DNA of 64,000 bases, from positions 1 through 64,000 of the forward strand of contig NZ_JAMXFJ010000012.1 in the NCBI RefSeq assembly GCF_025460805.1. Reading direction: 5' to 3'. Position 1 is the first letter of the stretch. Every line of letters begins with the position of its first letter. This document shows positions 1-8,960 of this stretch, piece after piece. Made by a program: the position numbers and the translations under genes. The notes under the pieces were generated by a model. It had not been told where the DNA came from. It saw only the letters and a program-made list of their open reading frames with translations, and made no database searches. This stretch comes from Microvirga sesbaniae (GTDB taxonomy: Bacteria; Pseudomonadota; Alphaproteobacteria; Rhizobiales; Beijerinckiaceae).

Positions 1-118
1 AAAAGTGGTGTCCACTTTTCACGCCCGAGGCTCCCTCTCTTGAATGAGAGCATCGGTCAGAACGGACCCAGCGGGCCGCGCCAGCGAAAACCGGATCCAC
101 TTTTCCGTCCGATGCTCT
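1..118. repeat. Folded inverted-repeat element at left edge
   Basis: Bases 1-19 form a perfect hairpin (AAAAGTGG, TGT, CCACTTTT). Bases 47-56 (AGAGCATCGG) are the exact reverse complement of 109-118, and TCCACTTTT recurs at 96-104. A related AGAGCATTTTTCGG element lies at about 33728. This looks like a dispersed intergenic repeat. The rest of the stretch up to 301 holds no convincing gene. The element may continue beyond the left edge of the window. Confidence 0.6.
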
Positions 119-301
119 AGGAGCGCACATTTTAATCCGGGATGCCCAAAACCGCGGCAGGTCGAAATGTCTATACATTTGACAATGCCGCTCCGGCATG
201 GTGCCATCCGGCCGCTTGCCAGGAACGCCGCCCCGATGACGATGCCGTCCCGGGGAACAGCGGTCGGAACGAGTCAGGGAATCGAAAGAGCGGAGGCTGC
301 G

Positions 302-1243
302 ATGAAGACGGTATTGGGTGGTTTGGCCCTGTTGGCGCTGGCGGCCGGTTCGGCCTCGGCGCAGGAGACGAAGGTGGCCATCGGCATCTCGGGCTGGACG
401 GGCTTCGCGCCCCTGACGCTCGCCAAGGAGGCCGGCATCTTCAAGAAGAACGGCCTCGACGTCACGATCAAGAAGGTCCCGCAGGCCAGCCGCCACCTGG
501 CCATCCAGTCCGGCGACATCCAATGCGCGGCCACCACGGTCGAGACCTGGATCGTGTGGAACGCCAACGGCGTGCCCACCCGGCAGATCTTCCAGCTCGA
601 CAAGAGCTACGGGGCCGACGGCATGGTGGTGAAGAACGACATCGCGTCCATCAAGGACATCAAGGGCAAGCAGGTGGCGGCCTCCGCGCCCGGCACGTCG
701 CCCTACTTCGCCCTGTCCTGGATGCTCAAGAAGAACGGCCTGTCGGTGAAGGACGTGACGGTCGTCAACATGGAGCCGGGCCCGGCCGCCCAGGCCTTCA
801 TCGCCGGCCAGAACGATGCGGCCATGACCTACGAGCCCTATCTCTCGTCCGTGCGCGCGGCGCCTCAATCCGGCAAGATCATCGCCACCACCCTCGACTA
901 TCCGATGGTCATGGACACGTTCGGCTGCACGCCGAAATTCCTCACCGACAACCCCCGGGCCGCCAAGGCCTTCGCCGACAGCTACTTCGAGGCGCTCGAC
1001 ATGATCGCCAAGGATCAGGCGAAGGCCTACGAGATCATGGGCGCGGACGTGAAGCAGACCGGCGAGGCCTTCGGCAAGTCGGCCCAGTTCCTGCGCTGGC
1101 AGGACCGGGCGGCCAACAAGGCGTTCTTCGCGAGCGAGTTCAAGACCTTCTCGGCCGAGGCCGCCGACCTGCTGCTCGAGACCGGCATCATCAAGCAGAA
1201 GCCCGACATGGAAGCGCTCGCGGATACGAGCTTCATCCAGTAG
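302..1243 (+). CDS. NitT/TauT-family ABC transporter substrate-binding protein
   Basis: This 313-residue periplasmic binding protein belongs to the SsuA/TauA/THI5-like group that captures small ligands such as nitrate, sulfonates or pyrimidine precursors for import. A signal peptide covers about residues 1-21 (MKTV... ending ASA, then QETKVAIG). The fold-typical opening ISGWTGFAPLTLAKEAGIF follows, and APGTSPYFALSW lies in the ligand-binding lobe. The start was chosen at 302 because GGAGG sits 6 bases upstream; a longer in-frame ORF from 44 would bury the signal peptide. The gene is first in an importer operon with the permease and ATPase downstream. The ligand cannot be named from sequence alone. 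Confidence 0.9.
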   Translation: MKTVLGGLALLALAAGSASAQETKVAIGISGWTGFAPLTLAKEAGIFKKNGLDVTIKKVPQASRHLAIQSGDIQCAATTVETWIVWNANGVPTRQIFQLDKSYGADGMVVKNDIASIKDIKGKQVAASAPGTSPYFALSWMLKKNGLSVKDVTVVNMEPGPAAQAFIAGQNDAAMTYEPYLSSVRAAPQSGKIIATTLDYPMVMDTFGCTPKFLTDNPRAAKAFADSYFEALDMIAKDQAKAYEIMGADVKQTGEAFGKSAQFLRWQDRAANKAFFASEFKTFSAEAADLLLETGIIKQKPDMEALADTSFIQ

Positions 1244-1254
1244 CGCCTTCGGCC

Positions 1255-1295
1255 TGCGGCGGCCCGCTCCCGTGCGGGCCGCCGCATCGTTTTTT
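1255..1295 (+). terminator. Intra-operon terminator or attenuator after the binding-protein gene
   Basis: Perfect 13-base arms (TGCGGCGGCCCGC at 1255-1267 and its complement at 1274-1286) with a 6-base loop are followed by TCG and six T residues. This is a canonical intrinsic terminator. It lies between the binding-protein gene and the permease gene, so partial read-through could keep the binding protein in excess. Confidence 0.85.
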
Positions 1296-1345
1296 CGTCC
1301 CGCGCATCATCCGGCCAAAGCCGCCGGATCGAGAACAGATCATCC

Positions 1346-2122
1346 ATGCCCCGTCCTCTCGAACCGGTCAGCCAGGGCACGCGCGTCGCGCTCGGCATCG
1401 CCTTCTTCGTCCTGTTCTTCGCCGCCTGGGCCTTCGCGACCCTGGGCGGCTTCGTGTCCCGCACGTTCCTGGCCGATCCGATCACCATGGTGCAGGACGG
1501 CTGGCTGCTGCTCACCCGCTTCGGCTTCCTGAGCGACATCGGCGTCACGGTGTGGCGCGTGGTGGGCGGCTTCGTCCTCGCGGCGATCGTCGCCGTGCCG
1601 CTCGGGATCGTGATGGGCGCGTACAAATCCTGCGAGGCCTTCCTCGAGCCGTTCGTGTCCTTCGCGCGCTACCTGCCGGCCTCCGCCTTCGTGCCGCTGC
1701 TCATCCTCTGGGCCGGGATCGGCGAGATGCAGAAGCTCCTCGTGATCTTCATCGGGTCGGTGTTCCAGATCATCCTCATGGTGGCGGTCGCGGTCGGCAA
1801 CACCCGCCGCGATCTCGTCGAAGCCGCCTATACGCTCGGCTCCAAGGACCGGGGCGTGGTGAGGCGCGTGCTCATTCCGGCCAATGCGCCCGAGATCGCC
1901 GAGATCCTGCGGCTCGTGCTCGGCTGGGCCTGGACCTACGTGATCGTCGCGGAGCTCATCGGCTCCTCGTCGGGCATCGGCCACATGATCATCGACAGCC
2001 AGGCGCTTCTCGCGACCGGCCAGATGATCTTCGGCATCATCGTGATCGGCGTCATCGGGCTCATCTCGGACTTCCTGTTCAAGGCCCTCAACCGTTCGCT
2101 CTTCCCCTGGAGGCTCGCATGA
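1346..2122 (+). CDS. NitT/TauT-family ABC transporter permease
   Basis: This 258-residue inner-membrane protein has six predicted hydrophobic segments, the first at about residues 12-32. It matches SsuC/TauC-like permeases in length. The EAA-type cytoplasmic loop is visible as DLVEAAYTLGSKDRGVVRRVLIPANAPEIAEI (about residues 151-182, cited as a region), with the usual AAYTLG signature that contacts the ATPase. Its stop overlaps the ATPase start by 4 bases (ATGA), which implies translational coupling. An intrinsic terminator separates it from the binding-protein gene. The start at 1346 has only a weak ribosome site. Confidence 0.9.
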   Translation: MPRPLEPVSQGTRVALGIAFFVLFFAAWAFATLGGFVSRTFLADPITMVQDGWLLLTRFGFLSDIGVTVWRVVGGFVLAAIVAVPLGIVMGAYKSCEAFLEPFVSFARYLPASAFVPLLILWAGIGEMQKLLVIFIGSVFQIILMVAVAVGNTRRDLVEAAYTLGSKDRGVVRRVLIPANAPEIAEILRLVLGWAWTYVIVAELIGSSSGIGHMIIDSQALLATGQMIFGIIVIGVIGLISDFLFKALNRSLFPWRLA

Positions 2123-2910
2123 CCGGCACGATCCTCCAGATCGAGGGCGTCTCGCGCGTGTTTCCGGGCGTGCGCGGCGGCGCGCCCGTGCGGGCGCTCG
2201 AGCCCACGAACCTTCAGGTGGCGCAGAACGACTTCATCACCATTCTCGGGCCGTCCGGCTGCGGGAAATCCACGCTCCTGCGCATCGTCGCGGGCCTCGA
2301 CCGGCCGAGCGACGGCCGCGTGCTGCTCAACGGCCGCGCGATCGAGGGACCGGGCGCGGACCGGGGCATGGTGTTCCAGTCCTACACTCTGTTTCCGTGG
2401 CTGACGATTGCCGACAACATCGCCTACGGCCTGCGCGAGAAGGGCATGCCCAAGGCGGAGCGCCGGGAGATCGTCGCGTCCTACACGGACAAGGTGGGCC
2501 TGCGCGGCTTCGAGAACCATTATCCCAAGCAGCTCTCCGGCGGCATGCAGCAGCGCACCGCCATCGCCCGGGCGCTCGCCAACGACCCGGACATCCTGCT
2601 CCTCGACGAGCCCTTCGGGGCCCTCGACAACCAGACCCGCGGCCTGATGCAGGAGCTGCTGCTCGGCATCTGGGAGCGCGAGCGCAAGACGGTTCTCTTC
2701 GTCACCCACGACATCGAGGAAGCGATCTTCCTCGCGTCCCGCGTCGTCGTCATGTCGGCCCGTCCCGGGCGGATCAAGGCGGACATCCCGGTCGACCTGC
2801 CGCATCCGCGCCACTACACCATGAAGACCACGCCGGAGTTCTCGAGCCTGAAGGCGCAGCTGACCGAGGAGATCCGCGCCGAGGCGATGCAGGCGGACGG
2901 CGTGCATTAG
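2119..2910 (+). CDS. NitT/TauT-family ABC transporter ATP-binding protein
   Basis: This 263-residue cytoplasmic ATPase energises the preceding permease. Visible motifs are Walker A GPSGCGKST (about residues 49-57), Q-loop MVFQSYTLFPW, ABC signature LSGGMQQR, Walker B ILLLDEPFGALD and the switch histidine in FVTHDIEEAIFLA. The start at 2119 has GGAGG 7 bases upstream and overlaps the permease stop. The FQSYTLFPW and EPFGALD forms are typical of the SsuB/TauB/NrtD group. A palindromic repeat array begins 25 bases after the stop. Confidence 0.93.
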   Translation: MTGTILQIEGVSRVFPGVRGGAPVRALEPTNLQVAQNDFITILGPSGCGKSTLLRIVAGLDRPSDGRVLLNGRAIEGPGADRGMVFQSYTLFPWLTIADNIAYGLREKGMPKAERREIVASYTDKVGLRGFENHYPKQLSGGMQQRTAIARALANDPDILLLDEPFGALDNQTRGLMQELLLGIWERERKTVLFVTHDIEEAIFLASRVVVMSARPGRIKADIPVDLPHPRHYTMKTTPEFSSLKAQLTEEIRAEAMQADGVH

Positions 2911-2934
2911 CGCATCGCCTTCACACACACCCTC

Positions 2935-3335
2935 CCCGTCATCCCCGGGCTCGTCCCGGTGATCCCGATGACGACGAGCGCCGCGCTCTTCCGTATCGGG
3001 ATGGCCGGCACAAGGCCGGCCATGACGTGAGAGGGTGGCAGGAAGGGCGGAGGATGCCATGACGTGCGGAGGGTGTTCGCACCGGCCCTTGCCACCTTCT
3101 CCACGTCATCACCGGGCTCGTCCCGGTGATCCCGCTTCCGTAGAGCGCCGCGCTCTTCCGATCGGGATGGCCGGCACAGGGCCGGCCATGACGTGGGGAG
3201 GGTGGAGCGCGAACCGAACGATCACCCTCCCACTGTCATCACCGGGCTTGTCCCGGTGATCCCGATCCGGTCGATGCGCGGCGCCCGAAGCAATCGGGGT
3301 GGCCGGCACAAGGCCGGCCATGACGTGGACATGTC
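2935..3335. repeat. Palindromic intergenic repeat array 1
   Basis: Three composite units occupy the gap between the importer and the collagen-like gene. Each unit has an outer CGTCAT/ATGACG inverted repeat, two hairpins (CACCGGGCTCGTCCCGGTG or GGCCGGCACAAGGCCGGCC) and an inner ATCCCGAT/ATCGGGAT pair around a variable spacer of about 20 bases. Unit-to-unit linkers carry GAGGGTGGCAGGAAGGGCGG. No gene was seen here. Bases 3336-3460 are non-repetitive and presumably hold the promoter of the collagen-like gene. Confidence 0.9.
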
Positions 3336-3460
3336 GTGCGATCCCGATGCGAGAGGCGCCGCGCATCGACCGTAAGGCCTATGCGGTACTCTTCCGGGTG
3401 AATTGACGCTCCGACGGTCTTCGGGCGACCCTTCGTGTCTGTCATGCAGGACAAGGCACG

Positions 3461-4576
3461 ATGCTCAAGCGCTTGTTAGCCGGATCCATTCTGATCGCCA
3501 GCGGCATGCCCGCCATGGCCGACATCGTCATCGACCAGGCGATGATCACCGCGGGCGAATTGCGGGTCGTCGGACGGTTGAGCAAACCGCGTCAGGTCTC
3601 TGTCTTCCTCGATGAGCGGTACGAGGCGAAATCGGACGCCGGCGGCCGTTTCACCTTCCGCCTTCCCTATCACCCCGCCAGCTGCATCGTGACCCTCCAG
3701 GCGGAGACCGAGCAGCGGCAGGCGGTTGTCGGGTTCTGCGGTCAACGGGGACCGGAAGGATCGGGCCCGGCGCAGCAATCCGCGGCCGTCGCGCCGGCCG
3801 AGCCCGGGCCCGCCGGGCCTGCTGGGCCTGCCGGACCGCCCGGGCCACAGGGCGAGCCCGGCCGTGACGGAGCGCCCGGCCCACAGGGGGCCGCCGGCCC
3901 CGAAGGACCGGCAGGTCCGCCCGGACCGGCAGGTCCGCCCGGACCGCAGGGCGAGCCCGGACCGGCCGGTCCGGTCGGCGCGCAGGGACCCGCCGGGCCC
4001 CCCGGTCCTGCCGGAGCGGCAGGGCTGCCGGCGAATGCGGACGCGCGCCCCGTGGCGGACAATCAGCCCGGCCCCGCCGGGCCGGTCGGCCCCGAAGGTC
4101 CGGTGGGACCGCCCGGACCCCAGGGGCCGCAGGGGCTGGCCGGTCATCAGGGGCCGCAAGGACCCCAGGGCGTGCCGGGACCGCGCGGCGAGCCCGGCCC
4201 CGCGGGACCACCCGGGCCGCAGGGCGTGGCGGGCGCGATCGGTCCCATCGGGCCTCCGGGTTCCGCGGGCCCGGCAGGCCTGACCGGCCCGGCGGGCCTG
4301 ACGGGTCCTGCGGGCCTCACCGGGCCGGCCGGCCCCGAGGGCAAGGCCGGTCCCGAGGGCAAGGCCGGACCCGCCGGAACGATCCTGCGCGTCTTCGTTC
4401 AGGAATGCGCCGCGCAGGGCCGGTGCATGGCACGCTGCGAGGAGGACGAGTATCCGATCAACGGCACCTGCAACCGCGGCGACCGCCTCGACATGGATGA
4501 AGCCGGAATCTACTGCTTCTCCACCGGGGACAATCCGAGGGGCATGATCGCCCGCGCCATCTGCGCGAAGAAATGA
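3461..4576 (+). CDS. Secreted collagen-like Gly-X-Y repeat protein with Cys-rich tail
   Basis: This is a 371-residue exported protein. Residues 1-20 are a signal peptide ([16 protein letters not shown], cleavage before DIVIDQ). Residues 21-95 form a small domain ([12 protein letters not shown], then a region resembling a carboxypeptidase-regulatory or beta-sandwich fold). Gly-X-Y triplets rich in GPAGPP and GPQGEPG run from about 116 to 306, broken at 190-203 by a non-collagen insert. The C-terminal 65 residues hold six cysteines, enough for three disulfides, and could nucleate trimer formation. The Gly-X-Y length would form a rod of about 50 nm if fully helical. No surface-anchor motif was seen. 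Function unknown; adhesion or envelope structure is inference. Confidence 0.85.
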   Translation: MLKRLLAGSILIASGMPAMADIVIDQAMITAGELRVVGRLSKPRQVSVFLDERYEAKSDAGGRFTFRLPYHPASCIVTLQAETEQRQAVVGFCGQRGPEGSGPAQQSAAVAPAEPGPAGPAGPAGPPGPQGEPGRDGAPGPQGAAGPEGPAGPPGPAGPPGPQGEPGPAGPVGAQGPAGPPGPAGAAGLPANADARPVADNQPGPAGPVGPEGPVGPPGPQGPQGLAGHQGPQGPQGVPGPRGEPGPAGPPGPQGVAGAIGPIGPPGSAGPAGLTGPAGLTGPAGLTGPAGPEGKAGPEGKAGPAGTILRVFVQECAAQGRCMARCEEDEYPINGTCNRGDRLDMDEAGIYCFSTGDNPRGMIARAICAKK

Positions 4577-4843
4577 GCGGCCGGATCCGTCCCGGGGCGT
4601 TGCGGGCTCGCCCCGCGAACACCCTGGACAGGCCCTGAAAGCGGGCCGTTACGGCGCCGGGTGAGCGTCGCCTGTCCCGGGCTCGTGGATGGAAATCATC
4701 CTAAGGTCTGATCCTATCCGAAAGGGGTAGTCAGGCCAATGATTCCAAAGGGTTGCGCCATGCCGCAAGCTCTACCTCGAAAGAGGCAGGGAACGAATAC
4801 CTCTTCGGACCACTATCTGGTGACAGGCCGCAGGGAGACTTGC

Positions 4844-5068
4844 ATGACGCCGGACCAGGTCGAACGTGTCGCGCGGGCGTTTTACGGCGCCGAGCATCCA
4901 GGCGATTGGGACGAGGCTCCCGCTTTCCTGCGGGAGCGGTTCAGAGATTTCGCCCGCACGGCCATCCTGCTCCTGCACCGTCAGGCCTCCCGCGGGCCAT
5001 CCGGTCCCATCCTGGCGAAGGAGCTGGAACCCGACCGCGACAAGGACGTGGTTCAGCTTTCATCCTGA
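4844..5068 (+). CDS. Small hypothetical protein
   Basis: This 74-residue acidic cytoplasmic protein begins MTPDQVERVARAFYGAEHP, a form seen in small conserved proteins of unknown role in Hyphomicrobiales. The start at 4844 was chosen over the upstream ATG at 4739 because AGGGAG lies 7 bases before it and the extra N-terminal residues look non-coding. No domain, signal or membrane segment is visible. The preceding gap (4577-4843) shows no gene. Confidence 0.55.
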   Translation: MTPDQVERVARAFYGAEHPGDWDEAPAFLRERFRDFARTAILLLHRQASRGPSGPILAKELEPDRDKDVVQLSS

Positions 5069-5159
5069 TCCCGCCCCCGCCTCGGGCCGCAGGACAAGTC
5101 GTGCGCCCCTCGAATCGTGCCGACCTCCCCGTTCAGATGGGAAGTCTGGGCCAAGGACC

Positions 5160-5606
5160 ATGGTAACGTGGCACAATAACGCTCTGTCAAAGCAGGTCCG
5201 TTCCATGCCATCCGCCACAGGACAGCTCATCCTGGCCGCCGCATCCCTCATGGTCCTCGCCGGCTGCCAGAGTTCCGGCCCGACGGCCGCGGCGACGGCC
5301 CGCGGCGTGAGCGTCGACGAGCCGGGATCGGCCTCCGCGCGGGTCCACGCCGAGCTCGAGGCCGAAGCCCGCGCGCTCGGAACCGCCCAGGGCGTCGCCG
5401 CCCTGGCGGCCTCCGTGGACAAGACCGGCGCCGCGTCCATTCCCCTGCTCATCGGGGTGAACGCGTCGAACGCGGCCTACCAGGCCCGAAGCGAGGCCCG
5501 CGTGAAGGCCGCCGAGGACGAGGACATGCAGGCGACCTACCGACGATACGGCATGAACCCGGACGGAACGCCCTCGGGCCGACCGGGGCCGGGATCGGCG
5601 CGCTAG
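5160..5606 (+). CDS. Small putative lipoprotein
   Basis: The product is 148 residues. A hydrophobic stretch ends in the lipobox LAGC, so the mature protein is predicted to be lipid-anchored at the Cys of CQSSG. The mature part is Ala-rich, with helical character (ARVHAELEAEARALGTAQG), and ends in a Pro/Gly-rich tail. The start at 5160 supplies the positively charged n-region (Lys, Arg). The ATG at 5205 would give a 133-residue form with no charge ahead of the hydrophobic core and remains possible. Function unknown. Confidence 0.6.
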   Translation: MVTWHNNALSKQVRSMPSATGQLILAAASLMVLAGCQSSGPTAAATARGVSVDEPGSASARVHAELEAEARALGTAQGVAALAASVDKTGAASIPLLIGVNASNAAYQARSEARVKAAEDEDMQATYRRYGMNPDGTPSGRPGPGSAR

Positions 5607-5607
5607 A

Positions 5608-5912
5608 CCGGGATCACCGGGCCTGTCCCGGCGACGACGTCGAGGGTGGCACGGGCCGGTGACAACACCCTCGACATGTCATGGCACCCTCCGCCCTCCC
5701 TGTCACCCTCCCCACGTCATGGCCGGCCCTGTGCCGGCCATCCCGATCGGAAGGGCACGGCGCCCTACGGAAGCGGGATCACCGGGACAAGCCCGGTGAT
5801 GACGTGGTGTATGTGTGAGGCGGAGCGAACACCCTCCCCACGTCATGGCACCCTCCGCCCTTCCTGCCACCCTCCCCACGTCATCACCCGCCCCGTGCCG
5901 GCCATCCCGTTG
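5608..5912. repeat. Palindromic intergenic repeat array 2
   Basis: This array sits between the lipoprotein gene and the end of the Lrp-type regulator. It has one degenerate half unit at 5608-5640, one full unit at about 5710-5805 and a half unit running into the stop of the regulator at 5916. The hairpins are of the same GGCCGGC and CACCGGG types as in array 1. No gene was seen. Confidence 0.88.
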
Positions 5913-5915
5913 TCC

Positions 5916-6458
5916 TCAGTCGGACACGGGAACCGTCAAACCGACCTTGATGCGGTCCATGGCGACCAGGGTGCGGAACCGTTTCACGTTGTTGTTGCCG
6001 AAGAACAGCCGCCGGGTCAGCGCCTCGTAGGCGGCCATCGTCGGCACCACGACGACCAGCACGAAGTCGGCCTCTCCCGTGACGTAGTAGCACTGCTGCA
6101 CCTCCGGGACCGCGGCGAAGTCCCGCTTGGCGGCGTCGATCAGCGCGGCGGTCTCGCTGATCACCTCGACCTCGACGATGAGGGTGATCGGGTGCCCGAC
6201 CCGGGCGGGATCGACGACCGCCACGTTGGCCTCGATGACGCCCGCCTCCTCCATCCGCCGGATGCGGCGCTGCACCGCCGGGGCCGAGAGATTGACGGCT
6301 TCGCCGATCACCCGCTGCGGCGTCGTGTTGTTCCGCTGAAGGATGGCGAGAATGGCCAGATCGTAACGATCCAAGGTGATCGACGGCAGAGACCGGGACA
6401 CATCAACGCCCTTCCGGATGAAAAATTCTTGCGCGGAGCCGGCAAAGATAGAGCGCAT
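5916..6458 (-). CDS. Lrp/AsnC-family transcriptional regulator
   Basis: The product is 180 residues from the ATG at 6458. An internal GTG about 20 codons later would give the usual length of about 160. The N-terminal winged helix-turn-helix contains LDRYDLAILAILQRNNTTP and VNLSAPAVQRRIRRMEEAGVI. A C-terminal RAM ligand-binding domain follows (VEVEVISETAALIDAAKR, VTGEADFVLVVVVPTMAAYE). It is divergent from the diaminopropionate ammonia-lyase gene with about 50 bases between the starts. It therefore most likely senses an amino acid and controls that gene and its downstream partners. Confidence 0.9.
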   Translation of the reverse strand: MRSIFAGSAQEFFIRKGVDVSRSLPSITLDRYDLAILAILQRNNTTPQRVIGEAVNLSAPAVQRRIRRMEEAGVIEANVAVVDPARVGHPITLIVEVEVISETAALIDAAKRDFAAVPEVQQCYYVTGEADFVLVVVVPTMAAYEALTRRLFFGNNNVKRFRTLVAMDRIKVGLTVPVSD

Positions 6459-6509
6459 TTCTCGGGAGCACTGCAATATCTTCTCGCCATTCCAGGCACG
6501 AGGACGGCG

Positions 6510-7718
6510 ATGTTTCTCCCCAACAGGCACCCCGACCACCACCGGCCGCTCGATCCGGCGGATGCCGAAACCCTGAGCGTGACGGCGGCCGACGCGGTCG
6601 AGCGGCATCTGCTCCACCGCGACGGCCATGCTCCGACGCCTCTTCTGGCTCTTCCGGCCCTGGCGGCCGAGCTCGGCGTGGGCGCGGTCCACGTCAAGGA
6701 CGAAGGCTATCGCCTGGGCCTCGGCAGCTTCAAGGCTCTCGGCGGGTCCTATGCGGTCATCCGGCTCGTGCTGGAGGAAGCGGGCCGGCGGCTCGGACGA
6801 CCGTTCGAGGTCGCCGACCTCGCCACCCCGGACCTTCGGGCCATCGCGGCCGGGATGACCTTCGTGTGCGCGACGGACGGCAACCACGGGCGCTCGGTCG
6901 CCCAGGGCGCCCGGCTCGTGGGGGCGGACGCCGTCGTGTTCGTGCATGCCGGCGTCAGCGACGAGCGGGTGGCGGCCATCGCCCGCTTCGGCGCCCGGAT
7001 CGTCCGGGTCGCGGGCACCTACGACGACTCGGTCGCCGAGGCGGCCCGCGTCGCGTCCGAGACGGGCTGGACCGTCGTCTCCGACACCTCCTGGCCCGGT
7101 TACGAGCGCATCCCGGGACTGGTCATGCAGGGCTATACGGCGCTGGTGCGGGAAGCCCTGCGCCAGCTCCCCGCACCGCCCAGCCACGTGTTCGTGCAGG
7201 CCGGCGTCGGCGGCGTCGCGGCGGCCGTCGCGGGGCATCTCGCCCTCGTGCTCGGCGACCGGCGGCCCACCTTCGCGGTGGTGGAGCCGGCGCGGGCCGC
7301 CTGCCTCCTGGAGACCGCCCGGGCCGGACATCCCGTCAGGATCGGCCATGGCCAGCCCACGATCATGGCCATGCTCGAATGCTACGAGCCGTCCCTCGTC
7401 GCCTGGCGCGTGCTGTCGCGGGTCGCGGATGCCTTCATGACCGTCGACGAGGACGAGGCCGTCGCGGCGATGCGGCGCCTGGCCCGGCCGGCCGGACGGG
7501 ATCCGGCCATCGTGGCCGGCGAGAGCGGCGGCGTGGGCCTAGCCGGTCTCGTCCGCGCGGCGGCCGATCCCGGGATCAGGGCCGCGCTCGGCCTCGACGG
7601 GGCGTCGCGCGTGTTCCTCATCAACACCGAAGGCGCCACCGATCCGGAGCGCTACGCCGCGCTGGTCGGGATGACGCCCGGTGCGGTCGCGGCCCAGGGC
7701 CAGGGAGTAGAGGCGTGA
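6510..7718 (+). CDS. dpaL: Diaminopropionate ammonia-lyase (PLP-dependent)
   Basis: This 402-residue fold-type II PLP enzyme is predicted to convert 2,3-diaminopropionate to pyruvate and two ammonia. The PLP lysine is in SFKALGGSY (Lys75), the substrate loop is DGNHGRS (123-129), and a glycine-rich phosphate cup is visible as AGVGGVAAA. The family-typical N-terminus FLPNRH precedes a short linker. It was distinguished from plain threonine dehydratase by the KDEGYRLGLGSFKALGGSYA context. An in-frame extension back to 5646 runs through repeats and was rejected. Its stop overlaps the GTG start of the next gene (GTGA), so the two are translationally coupled. Confidence 0.85.
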   Translation: MFLPNRHPDHHRPLDPADAETLSVTAADAVERHLLHRDGHAPTPLLALPALAAELGVGAVHVKDEGYRLGLGSFKALGGSYAVIRLVLEEAGRRLGRPFEVADLATPDLRAIAAGMTFVCATDGNHGRSVAQGARLVGADAVVFVHAGVSDERVAAIARFGARIVRVAGTYDDSVAEAARVASETGWTVVSDTSWPGYERIPGLVMQGYTALVREALRQLPAPPSHVFVQAGVGGVAAAVAGHLALVLGDRRPTFAVVEPARAACLLETARAGHPVRIGHGQPTIMAMLECYEPSLVAWRVLSRVADAFMTVDEDEAVAAMRRLARPAGRDPAIVAGESGGVGLAGLVRAAADPGIRAALGLDGASRVFLINTEGATDPERYAALVGMTPGAVAAQGQGVEA

Positions 7719-8950
7719 CACCGTTGTCCATCGACGCGGAGCGACTGCTCGGACGTCTGCGGGATCTGGGGCGGATCGGCCGGGACGGCGGCGGACGGCT
7801 CGTGCGCCTCGCCGCCTCCGATGCCGACAGGGCCGGACGCGACGCCCTCGTCGCCTGGATCCGGGGCGCGGGCCTGGAGGTCGCCGTCGACCGCATCGGC
7901 AATGTCTTCGGGATCTGGAGAACGGCCGATCACCGCGACCGGGCGCCGGTCATGATCGGCTCGCATATCGATACCGTGATCGATGCCGGCATCCTCGACG
8001 GCTGCTACGGCGTCCTGGCCGGCCTCGAGGTCATCGAGACCCTGAAGGCCGCCGGATCCATTCCGGCCCGCCCCATCGCGGTCGCGGCGTTCACGAACGA
8101 GGAAGGCGTGCGCTACGCCCCGGACATGATGGGCTCGCTCGTCCATGCGGGCGGCCTCCCGGTCGAGGAGGCGCTGGCGAGTCTGGGCACCGACGGCACG
8201 GTGCTCGGGGCCGAGCTGGAGCGGATCGGCTATGCCGGCTCCGAGGAGCCGGGCTTCCTCACGCCCCATGCCTATCTCGAGCTGCACATCGAGCAGGGAC
8301 CCGTCCTGGAGCGCGAGGGCGTGTCCGTCGGGGCGGTCGAGACCCTCCAGGGCATTTCCTGGCAGCGCGTCACCATCGAGGGCGAGGCCAACCATGCCGG
8401 CACGACGCCCATGGCCATGCGCCGGGACGCCGGCCACGCGGCGGCCTGCGTGGTCACCTTCCTGCGCGACCGGGCCCGCCGGGCGAACGCCCCCACCGTG
8501 GCGACGGTGGGCTGCATGAGCTTCGAGCCGAACGCGATCAACGTCATTCCCTCCCGGGCCGTCTTCACGGTGGACCTGCGCGATCCCGACGAGCAGCGGC
8601 TGCGGGCGGAGGAAGCGGCTCTCGCCGGCTACCTGACGGAGCTGGCCGCCGCCGAGGAGGTCACGATCGCGGTCGAGCGGCTGGCGCGGTTCGAGCCCGT
8701 GACCTTCGACCGGCGCATGGTGGCCCTGATCGAGGCCGCCGCCCGCGACCGCGGCCTGTCCGTGAAGCGCATGACGTCGGGCGCCGGCCACGACGCCCAG
8801 ATGATCGCCCGGATCGCGCCGGCCGCGATGATCTTCGTTCCGAGCATCGGCGGCATCAGCCACAATCCCCGCGAGCACACCCCGGACGCCGACCTGGTGG
8901 CCGGCGCGACCGTCCTGCTCGACGTGGTCGCCCGCCTCGCGGCCCAGTAA
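7715..8950 (+). CDS. Zn-dependent hydrolase, carbamoylase/allantoate amidohydrolase family (M20)
   Basis: This is a 411-residue binuclear metalloenzyme of the HyuC/AllC group that hydrolyses N-carbamoyl amino acids, ureidopropionate or allantoate. Ligand motifs in order are GSHIDTV, the acidic bridge region ILDGCYGVLAGLE, FTNEEGVRY, LHIEQGPVLE, the substrate Asn-His in ANHAGTTPM, and SGAGHDAQM near the C-terminus. It starts with GTG at 7715 overlapping the previous stop, with CAGGGAG upstream. Next to a hydantoinase-bearing island it could release amino acids from carbamoyl intermediates, but the exact substrate is not resolved. Confidence 0.88.
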   Translation: MTPLSIDAERLLGRLRDLGRIGRDGGGRLVRLAASDADRAGRDALVAWIRGAGLEVAVDRIGNVFGIWRTADHRDRAPVMIGSHIDTVIDAGILDGCYGVLAGLEVIETLKAAGSIPARPIAVAAFTNEEGVRYAPDMMGSLVHAGGLPVEEALASLGTDGTVLGAELERIGYAGSEEPGFLTPHAYLELHIEQGPVLEREGVSVGAVETLQGISWQRVTIEGEANHAGTTPMAMRRDAGHAAACVVTFLRDRARRANAPTVATVGCMSFEPNAINVIPSRAVFTVDLRDPDEQRLRAEEAALAGYLTELAAAEEVTIAVERLARFEPVTFDRRMVALIEAAARDRGLSVKRMTSGAGHDAQMIARIAPAAMIFVPSIGGISHNPREHTPDADLVAGATVLLDVVARLAAQ

Positions 8951-8960
8951 GGAGAACCCC

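Noticed and set aside
142..2910. Single 922-codon frame across the first importer
   Set aside because: Only its last 263 codons are real (the ATPase). The upstream part is out of frame with the binding protein and permease and encodes Arg/Gly/His noise.
3476..4362. Several long frames opposite or within the collagen-like gene
   Set aside because: They are shadows of the repetitive Gly-X-Y coding sequence; the Gly/Pro periodicity appears in other frames because of GC-rich triplets.
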